Positions 1 through 8,165 of a stretch of DNA of 64,000 nt are shown here, in pieces (positions within the stretch are counted from its first letter, which is position 1; each line of letters opens with the position of its first letter). A model generated the notes under the pieces. The model ran no database searches. It was not told the origin of the DNA and was given only the letters and a program-made list of their open reading frames with translations. The position numbers and the translations under genes are program-made. The stretch is from DAHUYF01 sp035623985 (GTDB taxonomy: Bacteria > Pseudomonadota > Alphaproteobacteria > ATCC43930 > CGMCC-115725), in the NCBI GenBank assembly GCA_035623985.1, contig DASPSJ010000059.1, forward strand, positions 1 to 64,000, in the 5' to 3' direction.

Positions 1-139
1 TGACGTCGATCCCCGTGCCTGGCTCGCCGACCTTCTCGCCCGCCTCGCCGACCATCCGGCAAAACGTCTCCATGAACTCCTGCCGTGGAATTGGAAAGCA
101 CGAGATCCGCCTTAGCCGCGGTCTTCACCGGATGCGTAC
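1..139 (+). mobile_element. IS66-family insertion sequence, right end
   Basis: The first 115 bases encode the C-terminus of an IS66-type transposase. The next 24 bases lead to a sequence whose reverse complement begins GTACGCATCCGGTGAAGACC, resembling the GTAAGC-type termini of the IS66 family. I place the element boundary near base 139 because beyond it the opposite strand encodes an unrelated membrane protein in one uninterrupted frame. The left end, the accessory tnpA/tnpB frames and any 8-bp target duplication lie outside the window. The transposase match is seen directly; the exact terminal repeat is inferred. Confidence 0.6.
2..115 (+). CDS. IS66 transposase, C-terminal 37 residues (5' part outside window)
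   Basis: This frame enters from the left edge and ends at a TAG at 113-115. The peptide contains DPRAWLADLLARLADHP followed by LHELLPWNW, the characteristic C-terminal tail of IS66-family DDE transposases (TnpC). The reading continues to the conserved end without a stop, so this copy need not be broken here. Because only the tail is visible, activity cannot be judged. The frame is antisense to the leftward membrane-protein gene that begins at 530, which fits an insertion into that gene. Confidence 0.75.
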   Translation, partial: DVDPRAWLADLLARLADHPAKRLHELLPWNWKARDPP

Positions 140-530
140 GGTGTATAAGAATCTTTGACGGCTGCTCCGTAAGAAAGAACGCGTCCCATCCGCTCTTGGG
201 ACGTCTCAATATCCATCCCCCCTTCTCCAATCGTCCAAGAATCCTGTCCAGCAACAACGCCAGCGCGGCCGGGGTGATAAGGATCGACAGAACGCCCGCA
301 AACCAAGCGATAAGGGTATCGCCCAGGGCTTGGAGCAAAAATGCCGAATTCACAAATCTAAGAATTAACGGCCACGTTATGATGAAATTGACAATGCCGA
401 AAGAAACCGCCTCAAAAAATCCTTCTTTCAAGTTGATGGAATCGCCCGGCTGTCGCAAACGGTAGGTCAGCATACCGATATATCCGGGAACAACGCATGC
501 CGCGAATACGCCGATCGTCGACGGATTCAA
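140..530 (-). pseudogene. DUF6338-type membrane protein, truncated by the IS66 end
   Basis: Read leftward from a TTG at 528-530, the frame encodes NPSTIGVFAACVVPGYIGML, then two hydrophobic segments (about residues 45-62 and 68-95) and then SGWDAFF. The N-terminal VPGYI motif, paired membrane segments and W-D-x-FF motif resemble DUF6338 proteins, a family of unknown function. After roughly 130 residues the frame runs into the IS66 end and becomes low-complexity read-through, so the C-terminal domain is missing here. An in-frame TAG lies upstream of the TTG and there is no ATG. A GGAGGGGG stretch lies about 14 bases before the TTG, rather far for a ribosome site, so the start is uncertain. Bases 531-731 hold no gene I can support. 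Confidence 0.6.
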
Positions 531-731
531 AAATTGAGTGCTTGCCCCCTCCGCTATTTTTGTCCCCGAGAAGTCGACTCCCTGTTCCCATATTGTGCAG
601 TCCGTCTCGCGAAGATTACAATACCGCGTTTTGGAAGCCTACGCGCGTCGATGCTCTGCCCTCGCCCGCGCAGGGGTGTCGGCGGGCGCGGCTTTGTGTT
701 TTAGTGCGCCACCTCTTTTCCGGAGAGCTTC

Positions 732-1415
732 ATGGCCTTTGCGATTGCCGCGCCCAGGATTGCCAGCGTGCCCGTGCTCGGCGGCGACCCGTTTCCGGTC
801 CATCGGATCTACTGCGTCGGCCGCAATTACGCCGAGCACGCGCGCGAGATGGGGCACGACCCCAATCGCGAGCCGCCCTTCTTCTTCATGAAGCCGGCGG
901 ACGCCATCGTCGCCACCGGCTCGACCATTCCCTATCCGCCCAAGACCAGGGACTTTCAGCATGAGATCGAGCTGGTGGTGGCGCTGGGGAAGGGCGGACG
1001 CGACGTGCCGGCGGAGCAGGCGCTCGACCTGGTCTTCGGCTACGCCGTGGGCCTCGACATGACGCGGCGCGACGTGCAGGGCGAGGCGAAGAAGCTCGGC
1101 CGCCCCTGGGACATGGGCAAGGGTTTCGACCAGTCGGCGCCCTGCGCGCCGATCACGCCGGCGGCGCAATGCGGCCACATCGCCAGGGGCGCGATCTGGC
1201 TCAAGGTCAACGGCGAGATCCGCCAGCAGGGCGACATCAGCCAGCTCATCTGGTCGGTGGCCGAGACCATCGCCTGTCTCTCCGGCTATGTCGCGCTCGC
1301 GCCCGGCGACCTCATCTTCTCCGGCACGCCCGCCGGCGTCGGCGCGGTGAAGCGAGGCGACAGGCTCCAAGGCCATGTCGACGGGCTGACGGATCTCGTC
1401 ATCACGATCGGTTAG
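732..1415 (+). CDS. fumarylacetoacetate hydrolase (FAH) family protein
   Basis: A 227-residue single-domain FAH-fold protein. The family hydrolyses C-C bonds in acylpyruvates and fumarylacetoacetate-like acids, or decarboxylates oxaloacetate, using a divalent metal. Visible signatures are CVGRNYAEHA near residues 28-37, the metal ligands E78 and E80 (HEIELVVALG) and D109 (GLDMTRRD), K130 in MGKGFD, and FSGTPAGVG near the end. The ATG follows GGAGAG. It is five bases upstream of xthA, so the two may be co-transcribed. Substrate cannot be told from sequence; acylpyruvate hydrolase or oxaloacetate decarboxylase are both possible. Confidence 0.88.
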   Translation: MAFAIAAPRIASVPVLGGDPFPVHRIYCVGRNYAEHAREMGHDPNREPPFFFMKPADAIVATGSTIPYPPKTRDFQHEIELVVALGKGGRDVPAEQALDLVFGYAVGLDMTRRDVQGEAKKLGRPWDMGKGFDQSAPCAPITPAAQCGHIARGAIWLKVNGEIRQQGDISQLIWSVAETIACLSGYVALAPGDLIFSGTPAGVGAVKRGDRLQGHVDGLTDLVITIG

Positions 1416-1420
1416 GAGCC

Positions 1421-2218
1421 ATGGCGTTGCGCCTGGCGACGTGGAACATCAACTCGGTGCGGCTGCGCCTCGACAATCTGCGCCGCTTCATCGCCGAGCA
1501 GCAGCCCGACGTGCTGTGTCTGCAGGAGACCAAGGCGCCGGACGAGGTGTTTCCGCGCGAAGCCTTCGCCGCCTTGGGATATCGCCATCAGCTCGTCCAC
1601 GGCATGAAGGGTTATAACGGCGTCGCGGTGCTGTCGCGCCTCGCTCTCGCCGAGAGCGCGACGCGGAGCTGGTGCCGGCGCGAGGATTGCCGCCACGGCA
1701 TCGTCCGCCTGCCGGGCGGAGTGGAGCTGCACAATCTCTATGTCCCGGCCGGCGGCGACGTCCCGGATCCCGCGGCGAATGCCAAATTCGCCCACAAGCT
1801 GCAATTCCTCGACGAGATCACGGCGTGGTTCGCCGCGGCGCGCCGCCCGGCGCGGCCGATGATCCTCCTCGGCGATCTCAACATCGCGCCGCTCGAGAGC
1901 GACGTCTGGTCGCACAAGCAGCTATTGACGGTGGTGAGCCACACGCCGGTCGAGGTGGAAAAGCTCGGCGCGCTGCAAGCCTCGGCGCGCTTCATCGACG
2001 CCGTGCGCCGCTTCATCCCGCCCGAGCAGCGGCTTTATAGCTGGTGGAGCTACCGCGCGCGCGATTGGGAGGCGTCCGACCGCGGCCGCCGCCTCGATCA
2101 CATCTGGGTGAGCCCGCCGCTGCAGGGGAAATTGCGCACCGCCGCGGTCCACCGCAGCCTACGCGGCTGGGAGAAGGCCTCCGACCACGTGCCGGTGACG
2201 CTGGATCTCGAAGGCTAG
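1421..2218 (+). CDS. xthA: exodeoxyribonuclease III
   Basis: A 265-residue exonuclease III/AP endonuclease of the EEP superfamily, which incises DNA at abasic sites and removes 3' blocking groups in base excision repair. Catalytic residues are visible: N10 (ATWNINSVR), E36 (LQETK), Y107, D152 and N154 (GDLNIAP), and D255-H256 (SDHVPV). Length is normal for the family. I chose the ATG at 1421, preceded by GGAG, because the family starts just before the ATWNINS motif; an upstream extension of the frame overlaps the preceding FAH gene. Confidence 0.95.
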   Translation: MALRLATWNINSVRLRLDNLRRFIAEQQPDVLCLQETKAPDEVFPREAFAALGYRHQLVHGMKGYNGVAVLSRLALAESATRSWCRREDCRHGIVRLPGGVELHNLYVPAGGDVPDPAANAKFAHKLQFLDEITAWFAAARRPARPMILLGDLNIAPLESDVWSHKQLLTVVSHTPVEVEKLGALQASARFIDAVRRFIPPEQRLYSWWSYRARDWEASDRGRRLDHIWVSPPLQGKLRTAAVHRSLRGWEKASDHVPVTLDLEG

Positions 2219-2253
2219 GCGGACTCCCGCGGCGGCTGGCCGCCGCCGCGCGC

Positions 2254-2541
2254 CTATGCGGGGCCGGACTCCGCGGTTGCGGCGTGTTCGGCCGCCGCGC
2301 GCTTCGCCTCGCGCCGGTCGAGGAAGAGAGCCACGAGCAGCAGCGTCAGCGCGCCGCTGACGACCATGCCGAGCCGCGCCATCGAGCTTTGCGGCAGATG
2401 GTCGAGAGTGAAGCCACCGAACAGTGCCAGCACCAACCCGACATAGATCAGAGCGGGCAGGAGGGCGAGGGCAAAGCGCCGCCAGCCGGGGCGGCTCTCG
2501 CTTTCGGGGATCGCATCATGCGGCGCAGGCAGGTCTGTCAT
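2254..2541 (-). CDS. small two-helix membrane protein, unknown function
   Basis: A 95-residue protein with a short polar N-terminus, two hydrophobic segments (about residues 23-43 and 53-72) joined by a short loop, and an alanine/glutamate-rich cytosolic tail. No family is recognised. The start at 2541 (MTDLPAP) is preferred over a longer frame because the extra residues have no coding character. It faces away from the downstream chemoreceptor gene and ends 35 bases beyond the stop of xthA, in the convergent direction. Probably real because of its membrane profile and high-GC codon use, but function is unknown. Confidence 0.6.
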   Translation of the reverse strand: MTDLPAPHDAIPESESRPGWRRFALALLPALIYVGLVLALFGGFTLDHLPQSSMARLGMVVSGALTLLLVALFLDRREAKRAAAEHAATAESGPA

Positions 2542-2794
2542 GAGCCAACAATCCGAGCGTGCGGTCCGCGACGACATCGCCGCAGAGCTTGCGACAAAAA
2601 GAACCGGGGGCTCCCTGTTCGACAGTCCGGCGACGGACTTATTCCCTCCGCCGGCGTCTCCTGCATCCTTCTACACGACAATTCTTGCGAAGCGATTGAC
2701 GAAGCCGATGCCGTCTTGGCGAGGCCTTAACGCCGCATTCACCGCCAACGGCCTAATCTCGGCGCCAATCCTTCTCAGCGCGCGGAACACGTCC

Positions 2795-4489
2795 ATGCAG
2801 TTTCTCGACCGGCTCAAGATCAAAGCCAAGCTCGGCCTGTTGCTGGGGCTCAGCGCGTTGGCGCTGGCGGCCGCCATCGTGCTGGCCGCCAATCTGATGC
2901 ATCAGCGCATGATCGACGATCGCATCGCCAAGCTGCACGGCATCGTCGACGTCGCGATCGGCGTCGCGCAGGCGCTCGAGGACCAGGTCAAGGCCGGCAA
3001 GATCACGCAGGAGGATGCGCTGGCACGCCTGCGCACCGCGGTCTACGGCATGTGGTACGACGACCATCGCGACTACGTCATCGCCTTCACCCTCGACGGC
3101 GTGACCATCGCCAACCCCACCTCGCCGGAGCAGCAGGGCACGAGCCGGCTCGGCATCAAGGACGCCAATGGCAAGCCGATCGTCGGCGCGATGCTCGAAG
3201 TGTTGAAGAACGCCGATGAGGGCCTCACCGACTACGTCTATCCCAAGCCCGGCACGAAAGAGCCGCTGCCCAAGCTGACCTACATCAAGAAATTCACGCC
3301 GTGGAATGCGTTCTTCGCCACCGGCGTGTGGATCGACGACATCGAGGCGGAATATCACGCGGCGCTGCTGCATCTCAGCCTGTTCGGCTTCGCCATCCTG
3401 GCGGCGGTGGGAATGATCGCCTGGTTCGTCAACCGCAACATCACGCAGGCGCTGGGCAGCCTCGAGGCCAAGATGGCGCGGCTCGCCGCCGGCGATCTCG
3501 CGGTGGACATCTCCGAAGCCTCGCGCGGCGACGAGATCGGCGGCATGGCGAAGACGGTGCGCGTCTTCAAGGAGAACGCCGAATCCATGCGCCGGCTGGA
3601 GGCGGAGCAGGCGGAGGCCAAGCAGGCGGCCGAGCAGGAGAAGCGGCGCGCGCTGGGCGAGCTTGCGACGCGCTTCGAGGAGCGGGTGCGCGGCATCGTC
3701 GACGCGGTGGCGCACGCCGCCGAGGAGATGCTGGCGACGTCCGAGGCCCTCTCGACCTCGACCGAAGGGACGCGGCAGCAGGCGCTGACGGTGGCCTCGG
3801 GAGCGAACCAGGCGACGAGCAACGTGCAGACGGTGGCGGTGGCGGCGGAAGAGCTGTCTTCCTCGATCACCGAGATCGGCCGGCAGGTGACGCAGGCGGC
3901 GGGGACCGCGAAGACGGCGGCCGAGGAGGGTCATAAGACCGACCGCAGCGTGGCGAGCCTCGCGGAAGCGGCGGAGAAGATCGGCGAAGTGGTGGCGCTG
4001 ATCAACGACATCGCCAGCCAGACCAATCTCCTGGCGCTCAACGCCACGATCGAGGCGGCGCGCGCCGGCGAGGCCGGCAAGGGCTTCGCGGTGGTGGCCT
4101 CCGAGGTCAAGTCGCTGGCGACCCAGACGGCAAAGGCGACCGACGACATCCGGGCGCAGATCGCCTCGATCCAGGGCGAGACGCAGAACGCGGTGCAGGC
4201 GATCCGCTCGATCTCCTCGACCATCCTGGCGGTCAACGAGATCTCGTCGTCGATCGCCTCGGCGGTGGAGGAGCAGACGGCGGCGACGCAAGAAATCACG
4301 CGCAACGTGCAGCAGGCGGCAAGCGGCACGCGCGACGTGTCGCAGAACATCTCGGGCGTCAGCGACGCGGTGGAAAAGGCGGGCGCCGCCGCCGCCGGCG
4401 TCAAGCAGGCGGCCGACGGCCTCGCCCGCCAGGCCAAAGCGCTGCGCCACGAGGTCGACCAGTTCCTGGCGACGCTGAGAGCGGCGTGA
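2795..4489 (+). CDS. methyl-accepting chemotaxis protein with single-Cache sensor
   Basis: A 564-residue chemoreceptor. Order of parts: N-terminal membrane helix (about 14-34), periplasmic single-Cache-type domain (about 35-185, with YGMWYDDHRDYVIAF and ATGVWIDDIE), second helix (about 190-212), HAMP domain (NRNITQALGSLEAKM onward), a coiled coil, then the signalling domain with the conserved hairpin tip IASQTNLLALNATIEAARAG. It binds a small ligand outside the membrane and controls CheA inside. The ATG at 2795 (MQFLDRLKIKAK) places the first helix at the N-terminus; the frame is open further upstream but that stretch is not receptor-like. No ligand is predictable and no che genes are adjacent. 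Confidence 0.93.
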   Translation: MQFLDRLKIKAKLGLLLGLSALALAAAIVLAANLMHQRMIDDRIAKLHGIVDVAIGVAQALEDQVKAGKITQEDALARLRTAVYGMWYDDHRDYVIAFTLDGVTIANPTSPEQQGTSRLGIKDANGKPIVGAMLEVLKNADEGLTDYVYPKPGTKEPLPKLTYIKKFTPWNAFFATGVWIDDIEAEYHAALLHLSLFGFAILAAVGMIAWFVNRNITQALGSLEAKMARLAAGDLAVDISEASRGDEIGGMAKTVRVFKENAESMRRLEAEQAEAKQAAEQEKRRALGELATRFEERVRGIVDAVAHAAEEMLATSEALSTSTEGTRQQALTVASGANQATSNVQTVAVAAEELSSSITEIGRQVTQAAGTAKTAAEEGHKTDRSVASLAEAAEKIGEVVALINDIASQTNLLALNATIEAARAGEAGKGFAVVASEVKSLATQTAKATDDIRAQIASIQGETQNAVQAIRSISSTILAVNEISSSIASAVEEQTAATQEITRNVQQAASGTRDVSQNISGVSDAVEKAGAAAAGVKQAADGLARQAKALRHEVDQFLATLRAA

Positions 4490-4493
4490 GGCT

Positions 4494-4556
4494 GGAAGTT
4501 GTCAGTCGTCAGTTGTCAGTGAGAGCCGGACTGACAACTGACAACTGACGACTTCT
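4494..4556. repeat. heptad-hairpin repeat, copy 1
   Basis: Two 25-base arms (4496-4520 and 4530-4554) are inverted repeats with only two mismatches, separated by nine bases. Each arm is built from seven-base units of the form (T/C)(T/C)GTCAG. It fills the 69-bp gap between the convergent chemoreceptor and response-regulator genes, so it could also act as a two-way transcription terminator. The same unit occurs at 18189-18263, 19461-19546 and 42945-43011. Confidence 0.85.
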
Positions 4557-4558
4557 TC

Positions 4559-5248
4559 CTACGGTACCAACCGATAGCCGCCGGGCTCGGTCACCAGGAT
4601 CTGCGCCTTGGCGGGATCGCGCTCGATCTTCTGGCGCAAGCGATAGACATGCGTCTCGAGCGTGTGGGTGGTGACGCCGGCATTGTAGCCCCAGACCTCG
4701 TTCAGCAGCCTGTCGCGGCCGATGATCCGGTCGCCGGCGCGGTAGAGGTATTTGAGGATCGCCGTCTCCTTCTCGGTGAGCCGCACCTTCTTGCGCCCGG
4801 TCTCGTCGGTCAGCAGCTTGGCCGAGGGGCGGAAGGTATAGGGGCCGATGGTGAAGACCGCGTCCTCGGAGAGCGCGTGCTGGCGGAGCTGGGCGCGCAG
4901 CCGCGCCAGCAGCACGTTGAGGCGGAACGGCTTGGTGATGTAGTCGTTGGCGCCGCTGTCGAGGCCGAGAACGGTATCGACGTCGCTGTCGGCGCCGGTC
5001 AGCATCAGGATCGGGGCGCGCACGCCGCTGCGGCGCATCAGCCGGCACAGATCGCGCCCGTCCATGTCGGGCAGGCCGACATCGAGCAGGATGGCGTCGA
5101 TATGCTGCTGCTTCGCCGCGTCGAGCGCGGTCGCGGCGGTTTCCGCCTCGATGGGCTGGAACTCCTCATGGAGCTGAAGCTGCTCGGCAAGGGAATGACG
5201 CAGCGCCTCATCGTCGTCGACGATCAATATCCTGCGACCTCCGGTCAT
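4559..5248 (-). CDS. OmpR/PhoB-family response regulator
   Basis: A 229-residue two-domain regulator. The receiver domain (1-120) has the acidic pair at D11-D12, the phospho-acceptor D56 (LLDVGLPDMDG), T84 and K106 (YITKPFR). The C-terminal winged helix (about 130-228) includes LTEKETAILKYLYRAGD and ends TEPGGYRLVP. The receiver is very like a regulator widely conserved in alphaproteobacteria; CenR of Caulobacter is a possible orthologue but this is not certain. No histidine kinase is adjacent, so it is an orphan here. The start at 5248 (MTGGRRILIVDDDE) fits the family; upstream frame is antisense to non-coding or DUF427 sequence. Confidence 0.9.
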   Translation of the reverse strand: MTGGRRILIVDDDEALRHSLAEQLQLHEEFQPIEAETAATALDAAKQQHIDAILLDVGLPDMDGRDLCRLMRRSGVRAPILMLTGADSDVDTVLGLDSGANDYITKPFRLNVLLARLRAQLRQHALSEDAVFTIGPYTFRPSAKLLTDETGRKKVRLTEKETAILKYLYRAGDRIIGRDRLLNEVWGYNAGVTTHTLETHVYRLRQKIERDPAKAQILVTEPGGYRLVP

Positions 5249-5289
5249 GCACCCTTGCCTTCCTGCGCCGCCATCCGCTTCCGCCGGCC

Positions 5290-5574
5290 TCAGCGCTCGA
5301 CCTTGACCCCGAGCCAGAAAGCGACGTGGTCCTTGATCGCCGCCGCCGCCGGCTTCGGGGCGGGATAATACCATGCGGCGTCGGCATTCTCCTGCCCGTC
5401 CACCACCACCGTGAAATAGTGTGCCGTGCCTTTCCACGGACAGATCGTGGTGGTGGCGCTCGGCTTGAAATAGGACCGATCGAGCGCCGCCGGCGGAAAA
5501 TAGACGTTGCCCTCGATCAGCTCGAACCGGTCGCTCTCGGCCAGCACCTTGTCCCGCCAGATCGCCTTCGCCAT
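5290..5574 (-). CDS. DUF427 domain protein
   Basis: A 94-residue DUF427 protein, a small beta-rich fold of unknown biochemical role. Diagnostic pieces are AIWRDKVLAES at the N-terminus, the EGNVYFPP strand, CPWKGTAHYFTV in the middle and AAWYYPAPK near the C-terminus. Length is usual for the family. It lies 41 bases upstream of the response regulator on the same strand and could be co-transcribed with it. I see no signal peptide; it should be cytosolic. Confidence 0.9.
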   Translation of the reverse strand: MAKAIWRDKVLAESDRFELIEGNVYFPPAALDRSYFKPSATTTICPWKGTAHYFTVVVDGQENADAAWYYPAPKPAAAAIKDHVAFWLGVKVER

Positions 5575-5694
5575 TGTCCGTTCCTCGTCAAATGCCCGTC
5601 CTCTCCCCCACTATTCGCCGGAAACGGGCAGGGCGCAAGCCGGCTGCCCTGGAACGATCGACGGGATATCTCGCAGCTTCCCCTGACGGCCGCC

Positions 5695-6573
5695 TTACAT
5701 TTCCCGCGGCCGCGCCAGCAAGTCGCGGTGGCCGATGGCGAGCGAGAGGCTCGCCGAGGCGAGCGCGGCGCGGCGCTGCTCGGCCCAGAGATCGATCAGC
5801 GCCGCGGCCTCCGGGCGCTCCTCGCGCGCGGCGCGGCGCTCGGCCTCGAGCACGGCGGCGAGCATCGCCGGCTGGTCGGGACCGATCCGCCAGTCGCTTG
5901 CGGCGGTGGCGACGGCGAAGCCGGCGGCGGCGAGCCGGGCGCCGAGATAGACCGGCGCGGCGCCGGCAAGCGCCGGGCCCAGCCCTTTGTCGCGGCGCTG
6001 ATGCGCGGCGAAGGCGTCGCGGACGAGCGCATCCTCCGCCGCCGGCGGGTGCCATTGGCGGCGTCCGTCGACCATCAGGCTCGAGAGCAGCGGCATGCGT
6101 CGGCGCTCGAGCTGCGCCGCCAGCGCGTCGATCCACGCCGCCGAAGCGAGATCGGCAAGCGCCGAGAAGGCCAGGCCGTCATAAGGCTCGGCAAGACATT
6201 GGGCGAGCTCGCCGGCGAGGTCGACGCGCCGCGCGGCAAAGCGCCAGCGCGCGGCGCCGGCGCGGATTACGACGGCGCCCGCCTCCTTCTCGACGCCGTA
6301 TCCCTCGCGCGCCGCCCAGGCGATCTGCTCAGCGGCGCAAAAGCCGAGCAGCACCGGGTCGCTCTCGGCCAGCAGCCAGTCCTGGTCGCCGCCGACGACC
6401 GGCGCCAGCGCGCGCGCATTGGCGCCGGTGCCGGCGCCGAGATCGACGAGGCGCACGGGGCGGTCCGCCGGCCGGCGCAACGCCTGGGCAAAGCGGCTCG
6501 CCAGCGCGGGATCGCGCGCGGCGCGGTCGACAGGGGCGCGCAAGCGCAGCCAGTCGAGGCTGAAAGCGCTCAT
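5695..6573 (-). CDS. class I SAM-dependent methyltransferase-like protein, last gene of the RibD/PTPS-like operon
   Basis: A 292-residue protein with a Rossmann-type SAM motif, VDLGAGTGANARAL (about residues 43-56), followed by DWLLAESDP, matching the acidic residue that holds the SAM ribose. It is the last of the minus-strand operon that starts with the RibD-type reductase at 9912. Its ATG overlaps the stop of a 19-codon frame (ATGA at 6570-6573), suggesting translational coupling. In this context it probably methylates the pathway product or a sugar on it. The acceptor is not predictable, and I cannot exclude a non-catalytic role. Confidence 0.75.
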   Translation of the reverse strand: MSAFSLDWLRLRAPVDRAARDPALASRFAQALRRPADRPVRLVDLGAGTGANARALAPVVGGDQDWLLAESDPVLLGFCAAEQIAWAAREGYGVEKEAGAVVIRAGAARWRFAARRVDLAGELAQCLAEPYDGLAFSALADLASAAWIDALAAQLERRRMPLLSSLMVDGRRQWHPPAAEDALVRDAFAAHQRRDKGLGPALAGAAPVYLGARLAAAGFAVATAASDWRIGPDQPAMLAAVLEAERRAAREERPEAAALIDLWAEQRRAALASASLSLAIGHRDLLARPREM

Positions 6574-6629
6574 GAGCGCTTATCCCAGATTTCGGTGACG
6601 ATCGCGATCATGCCTTCGCTTCGGCGCAT
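6570..6629 (-). CDS. possible 19-residue peptide between glycosyltransferase and methyltransferase genes
   Basis: An ATG at 6627-6629 opens a frame encoding MRRSEGMIAIVTEIWDKRS, ending in a TGA that overlaps the methyltransferase ATG as ATGA. It fills most of the 66-bp gap after the glycosyltransferase stop. The overlap geometry matches the coupling used elsewhere in this operon, so it may be a leader frame that feeds ribosomes to the methyltransferase. A chance open frame of this length is quite possible. Confidence 0.35.
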   Translation of the reverse strand: MRRSEGMIAIVTEIWDKRS

Positions 6630-6639
6630 GACGGCTCCT

Positions 6640-7692
6640 TCAGTCGGCGGCGATGAGCCGGTCGAGCGCGTCCGCCCAGCCGCGCACCGCCTGGGGCCAG
6701 TCGGGCAGGGCGGCGCCGGCCTTGGCCGCAGCGGCGGCAAGCGTCAAGCGCAGCGCCGGATGGTCGAGCACCATGGCGAGGGCGCGCGCCAAGGCGTCGC
6801 GGTCGCCCGGCGGCACCAGCATCGCCGCATCGGCCGGCACCGTCTCGGGAATGGCGCCGGCGGTGGTGGCGATGATCGGCAGCCCGTGCGCCAGGGCTTC
6901 CGCCAGGGCCATGCCATAGCCTTCATGATAGGACGGCAACACGAAGAGATCGGCCTCGGCATAGGCGGCGCCGAGCCGCTCCGGCGGCCATTCGCCGGCA
7001 AGCAGCACGCGCTCGCCGAGCCCGTGCCGCGCGATCGCCTGCTCGAGCGCCAGCACCGCTTCGGGATCGCGCGTCAGGCTGCCGATGCAGGTGAGCCGCC
7101 AGCGCCGCTCGCCCAGCTCGGCCAGCGCATCGACCAGCAGCGGATGGCCTTTGCGCGCGCTGATCGTGGCGACCGAGAGCAGATGCAGCGGCCCGTTTTT
7201 GCGCGGCGGCGCCGGCGCCGCCGGCTTTGCCGTGCCCGGCGGCGCCACCAGCACGCGCGCCACGCCGTATTCCGCCACGTGCCAGGCAGTGGCGCGGCTG
7301 GGGCAAAGCACGCCCGAAAGACGCGGCAGGAGGCGCGCCTCGGCGAGCGCCAGCGCCTCGCGCGTCGCCGGCGGCAAGCCGGTCTCGAGCGCCAGCGGAT
7401 GATGGATGAAGCCGATGAAGCGATGGCGCCGCGCCGCCTCGGCGGTGAGGCACTCGGCAAAGGCCGGCAGCGCCAGCCCGTCAATCACCACGGCCGCGCC
7501 GTCATCGAGCCCCGCGAGCGCCGTTGCCGCCGCCTCGCGCGCGACGGCGTCGGGATCGGGAAAGCGGCCAGGCAGCTCCAGCACGCGGACCGCGCGGCCC
7601 TGCGCGCGGAGGCCGTCGACCACATGGCGGTCGAAGAGATAGCCGCCGGTGAGCTGGTCGAGCGCCCCCGCGACGATGAAAGCGAGCGCCAT
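6640..7692 (-). CDS. GT4-type glycosyltransferase
   Basis: A 350-residue GT-B fold glycosyltransferase of the GT4 type. The N-terminal half has a glycine-containing loop (AGALDQLTGGYLFD) and FIGFIHHPLALE; the C-terminal half has the nucleotide-sugar site with SVATISARKG and the EX7E signature in LPSYHEGYGMALAEALAHG, followed by PIIATTAGAIPE. It would transfer a sugar from a nucleotide donor to an unknown acceptor in the cytosol. The start ATG overlaps the stop of the preceding PTPS-like gene (TGATG at 7690-7694), so translation is coupled and the two products probably work in one pathway. An in-frame upstream extension is discarded because it lies antisense to nothing conserved and overlaps the PTPS-like gene. 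Confidence 0.88.
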   Translation of the reverse strand: MALAFIVAGALDQLTGGYLFDRHVVDGLRAQGRAVRVLELPGRFPDPDAVAREAAATALAGLDDGAAVVIDGLALPAFAECLTAEAARRHRFIGFIHHPLALETGLPPATREALALAEARLLPRLSGVLCPSRATAWHVAEYGVARVLVAPPGTAKPAAPAPPRKNGPLHLLSVATISARKGHPLLVDALAELGERRWRLTCIGSLTRDPEAVLALEQAIARHGLGERVLLAGEWPPERLGAAYAEADLFVLPSYHEGYGMALAEALAHGLPIIATTAGAIPETVPADAAMLVPPGDRDALARALAMVLDHPALRLTLAAAAAKAGAALPDWPQAVRGWADALDRLIAAD

Positions 7693-8096
7693 CAGCCGAG
7701 CGCGCCCTCGAACGCGGCCCAGGCGACCGGCGATTCGCGCAAGCTGACGCGCATCGCCGTCAGCGCGCTCGCCGTGCCGGGGCCGAGCGCGCCTTCGGCG
7801 ATGCGCGATCTGAGGCGGCGGAAGATCTCGCCCGCCAGGAACTCCGTCGTCGTGTTGCGGCCGCGGAACTCGGCAAGCTCGTCGAGATTGCGGTAGTTGA
7901 GCTCGCTCAGCACGGCTTTGAGCGCCGCCAGCGCCAGGCCGATGTCGCAGACCAGCCCGTTGCCGTCGAGCTGCGCGCGCCGCACTTCCATCTCGACCGC
8001 ATAGGTGGCGCCATGCAGTTGCTGCGCCAGACCGAAGGTCTCGCCGATGAAGCTGTGGGCGATCATGACGTGGTCGCTGACGGCGAGGCTGTACAT
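7692..8096 (-). CDS. 6-pyruvoyl-tetrahydropterin synthase (QueD)-like protein with altered metal site
   Basis: A 134-residue T-fold protein of the PTPS/QueD family, whose members act on dihydroneopterin triphosphate. Recognisable parts are AHSF (H14), LHGATYAVEMEV (H28-G29-A30), the VCDIGLAL strand with D51, ELNYRNLDEL, and NTTTEFLA with E85 in place of the usual PTxE glutamate. Canonical enzymes have HGH, both histidines binding zinc, and a nearby catalytic cysteine; here the third zinc ligand is alanine (A30) and the segment before it is LAQQ with no cysteine. The fold is therefore clear but standard chemistry is unlikely. It is coupled to the glycosyltransferase and downstream of the dehydrogenase. 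Confidence 0.85.
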   Translation of the reverse strand: MYSLAVSDHVMIAHSFIGETFGLAQQLHGATYAVEMEVRRAQLDGNGLVCDIGLALAALKAVLSELNYRNLDELAEFRGRNTTTEFLAGEIFRRLRSRIAEGALGPGTASALTAMRVSLRESPVAWAAFEGALG

Positions 8097-8165
8097 GGCC
8101 GGACCCTCCTGCCGTCGAGATAGAATGCCGCGCCGGCGATGACAAGCCGCGGACGCGCTCCACGC

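Noticed and set aside
5326..7896. 856-codon frame opposite DUF427 to glycosyltransferase genes
   Set aside because: It is arginine-rich nonsense read antisense to four real genes with clear motifs.
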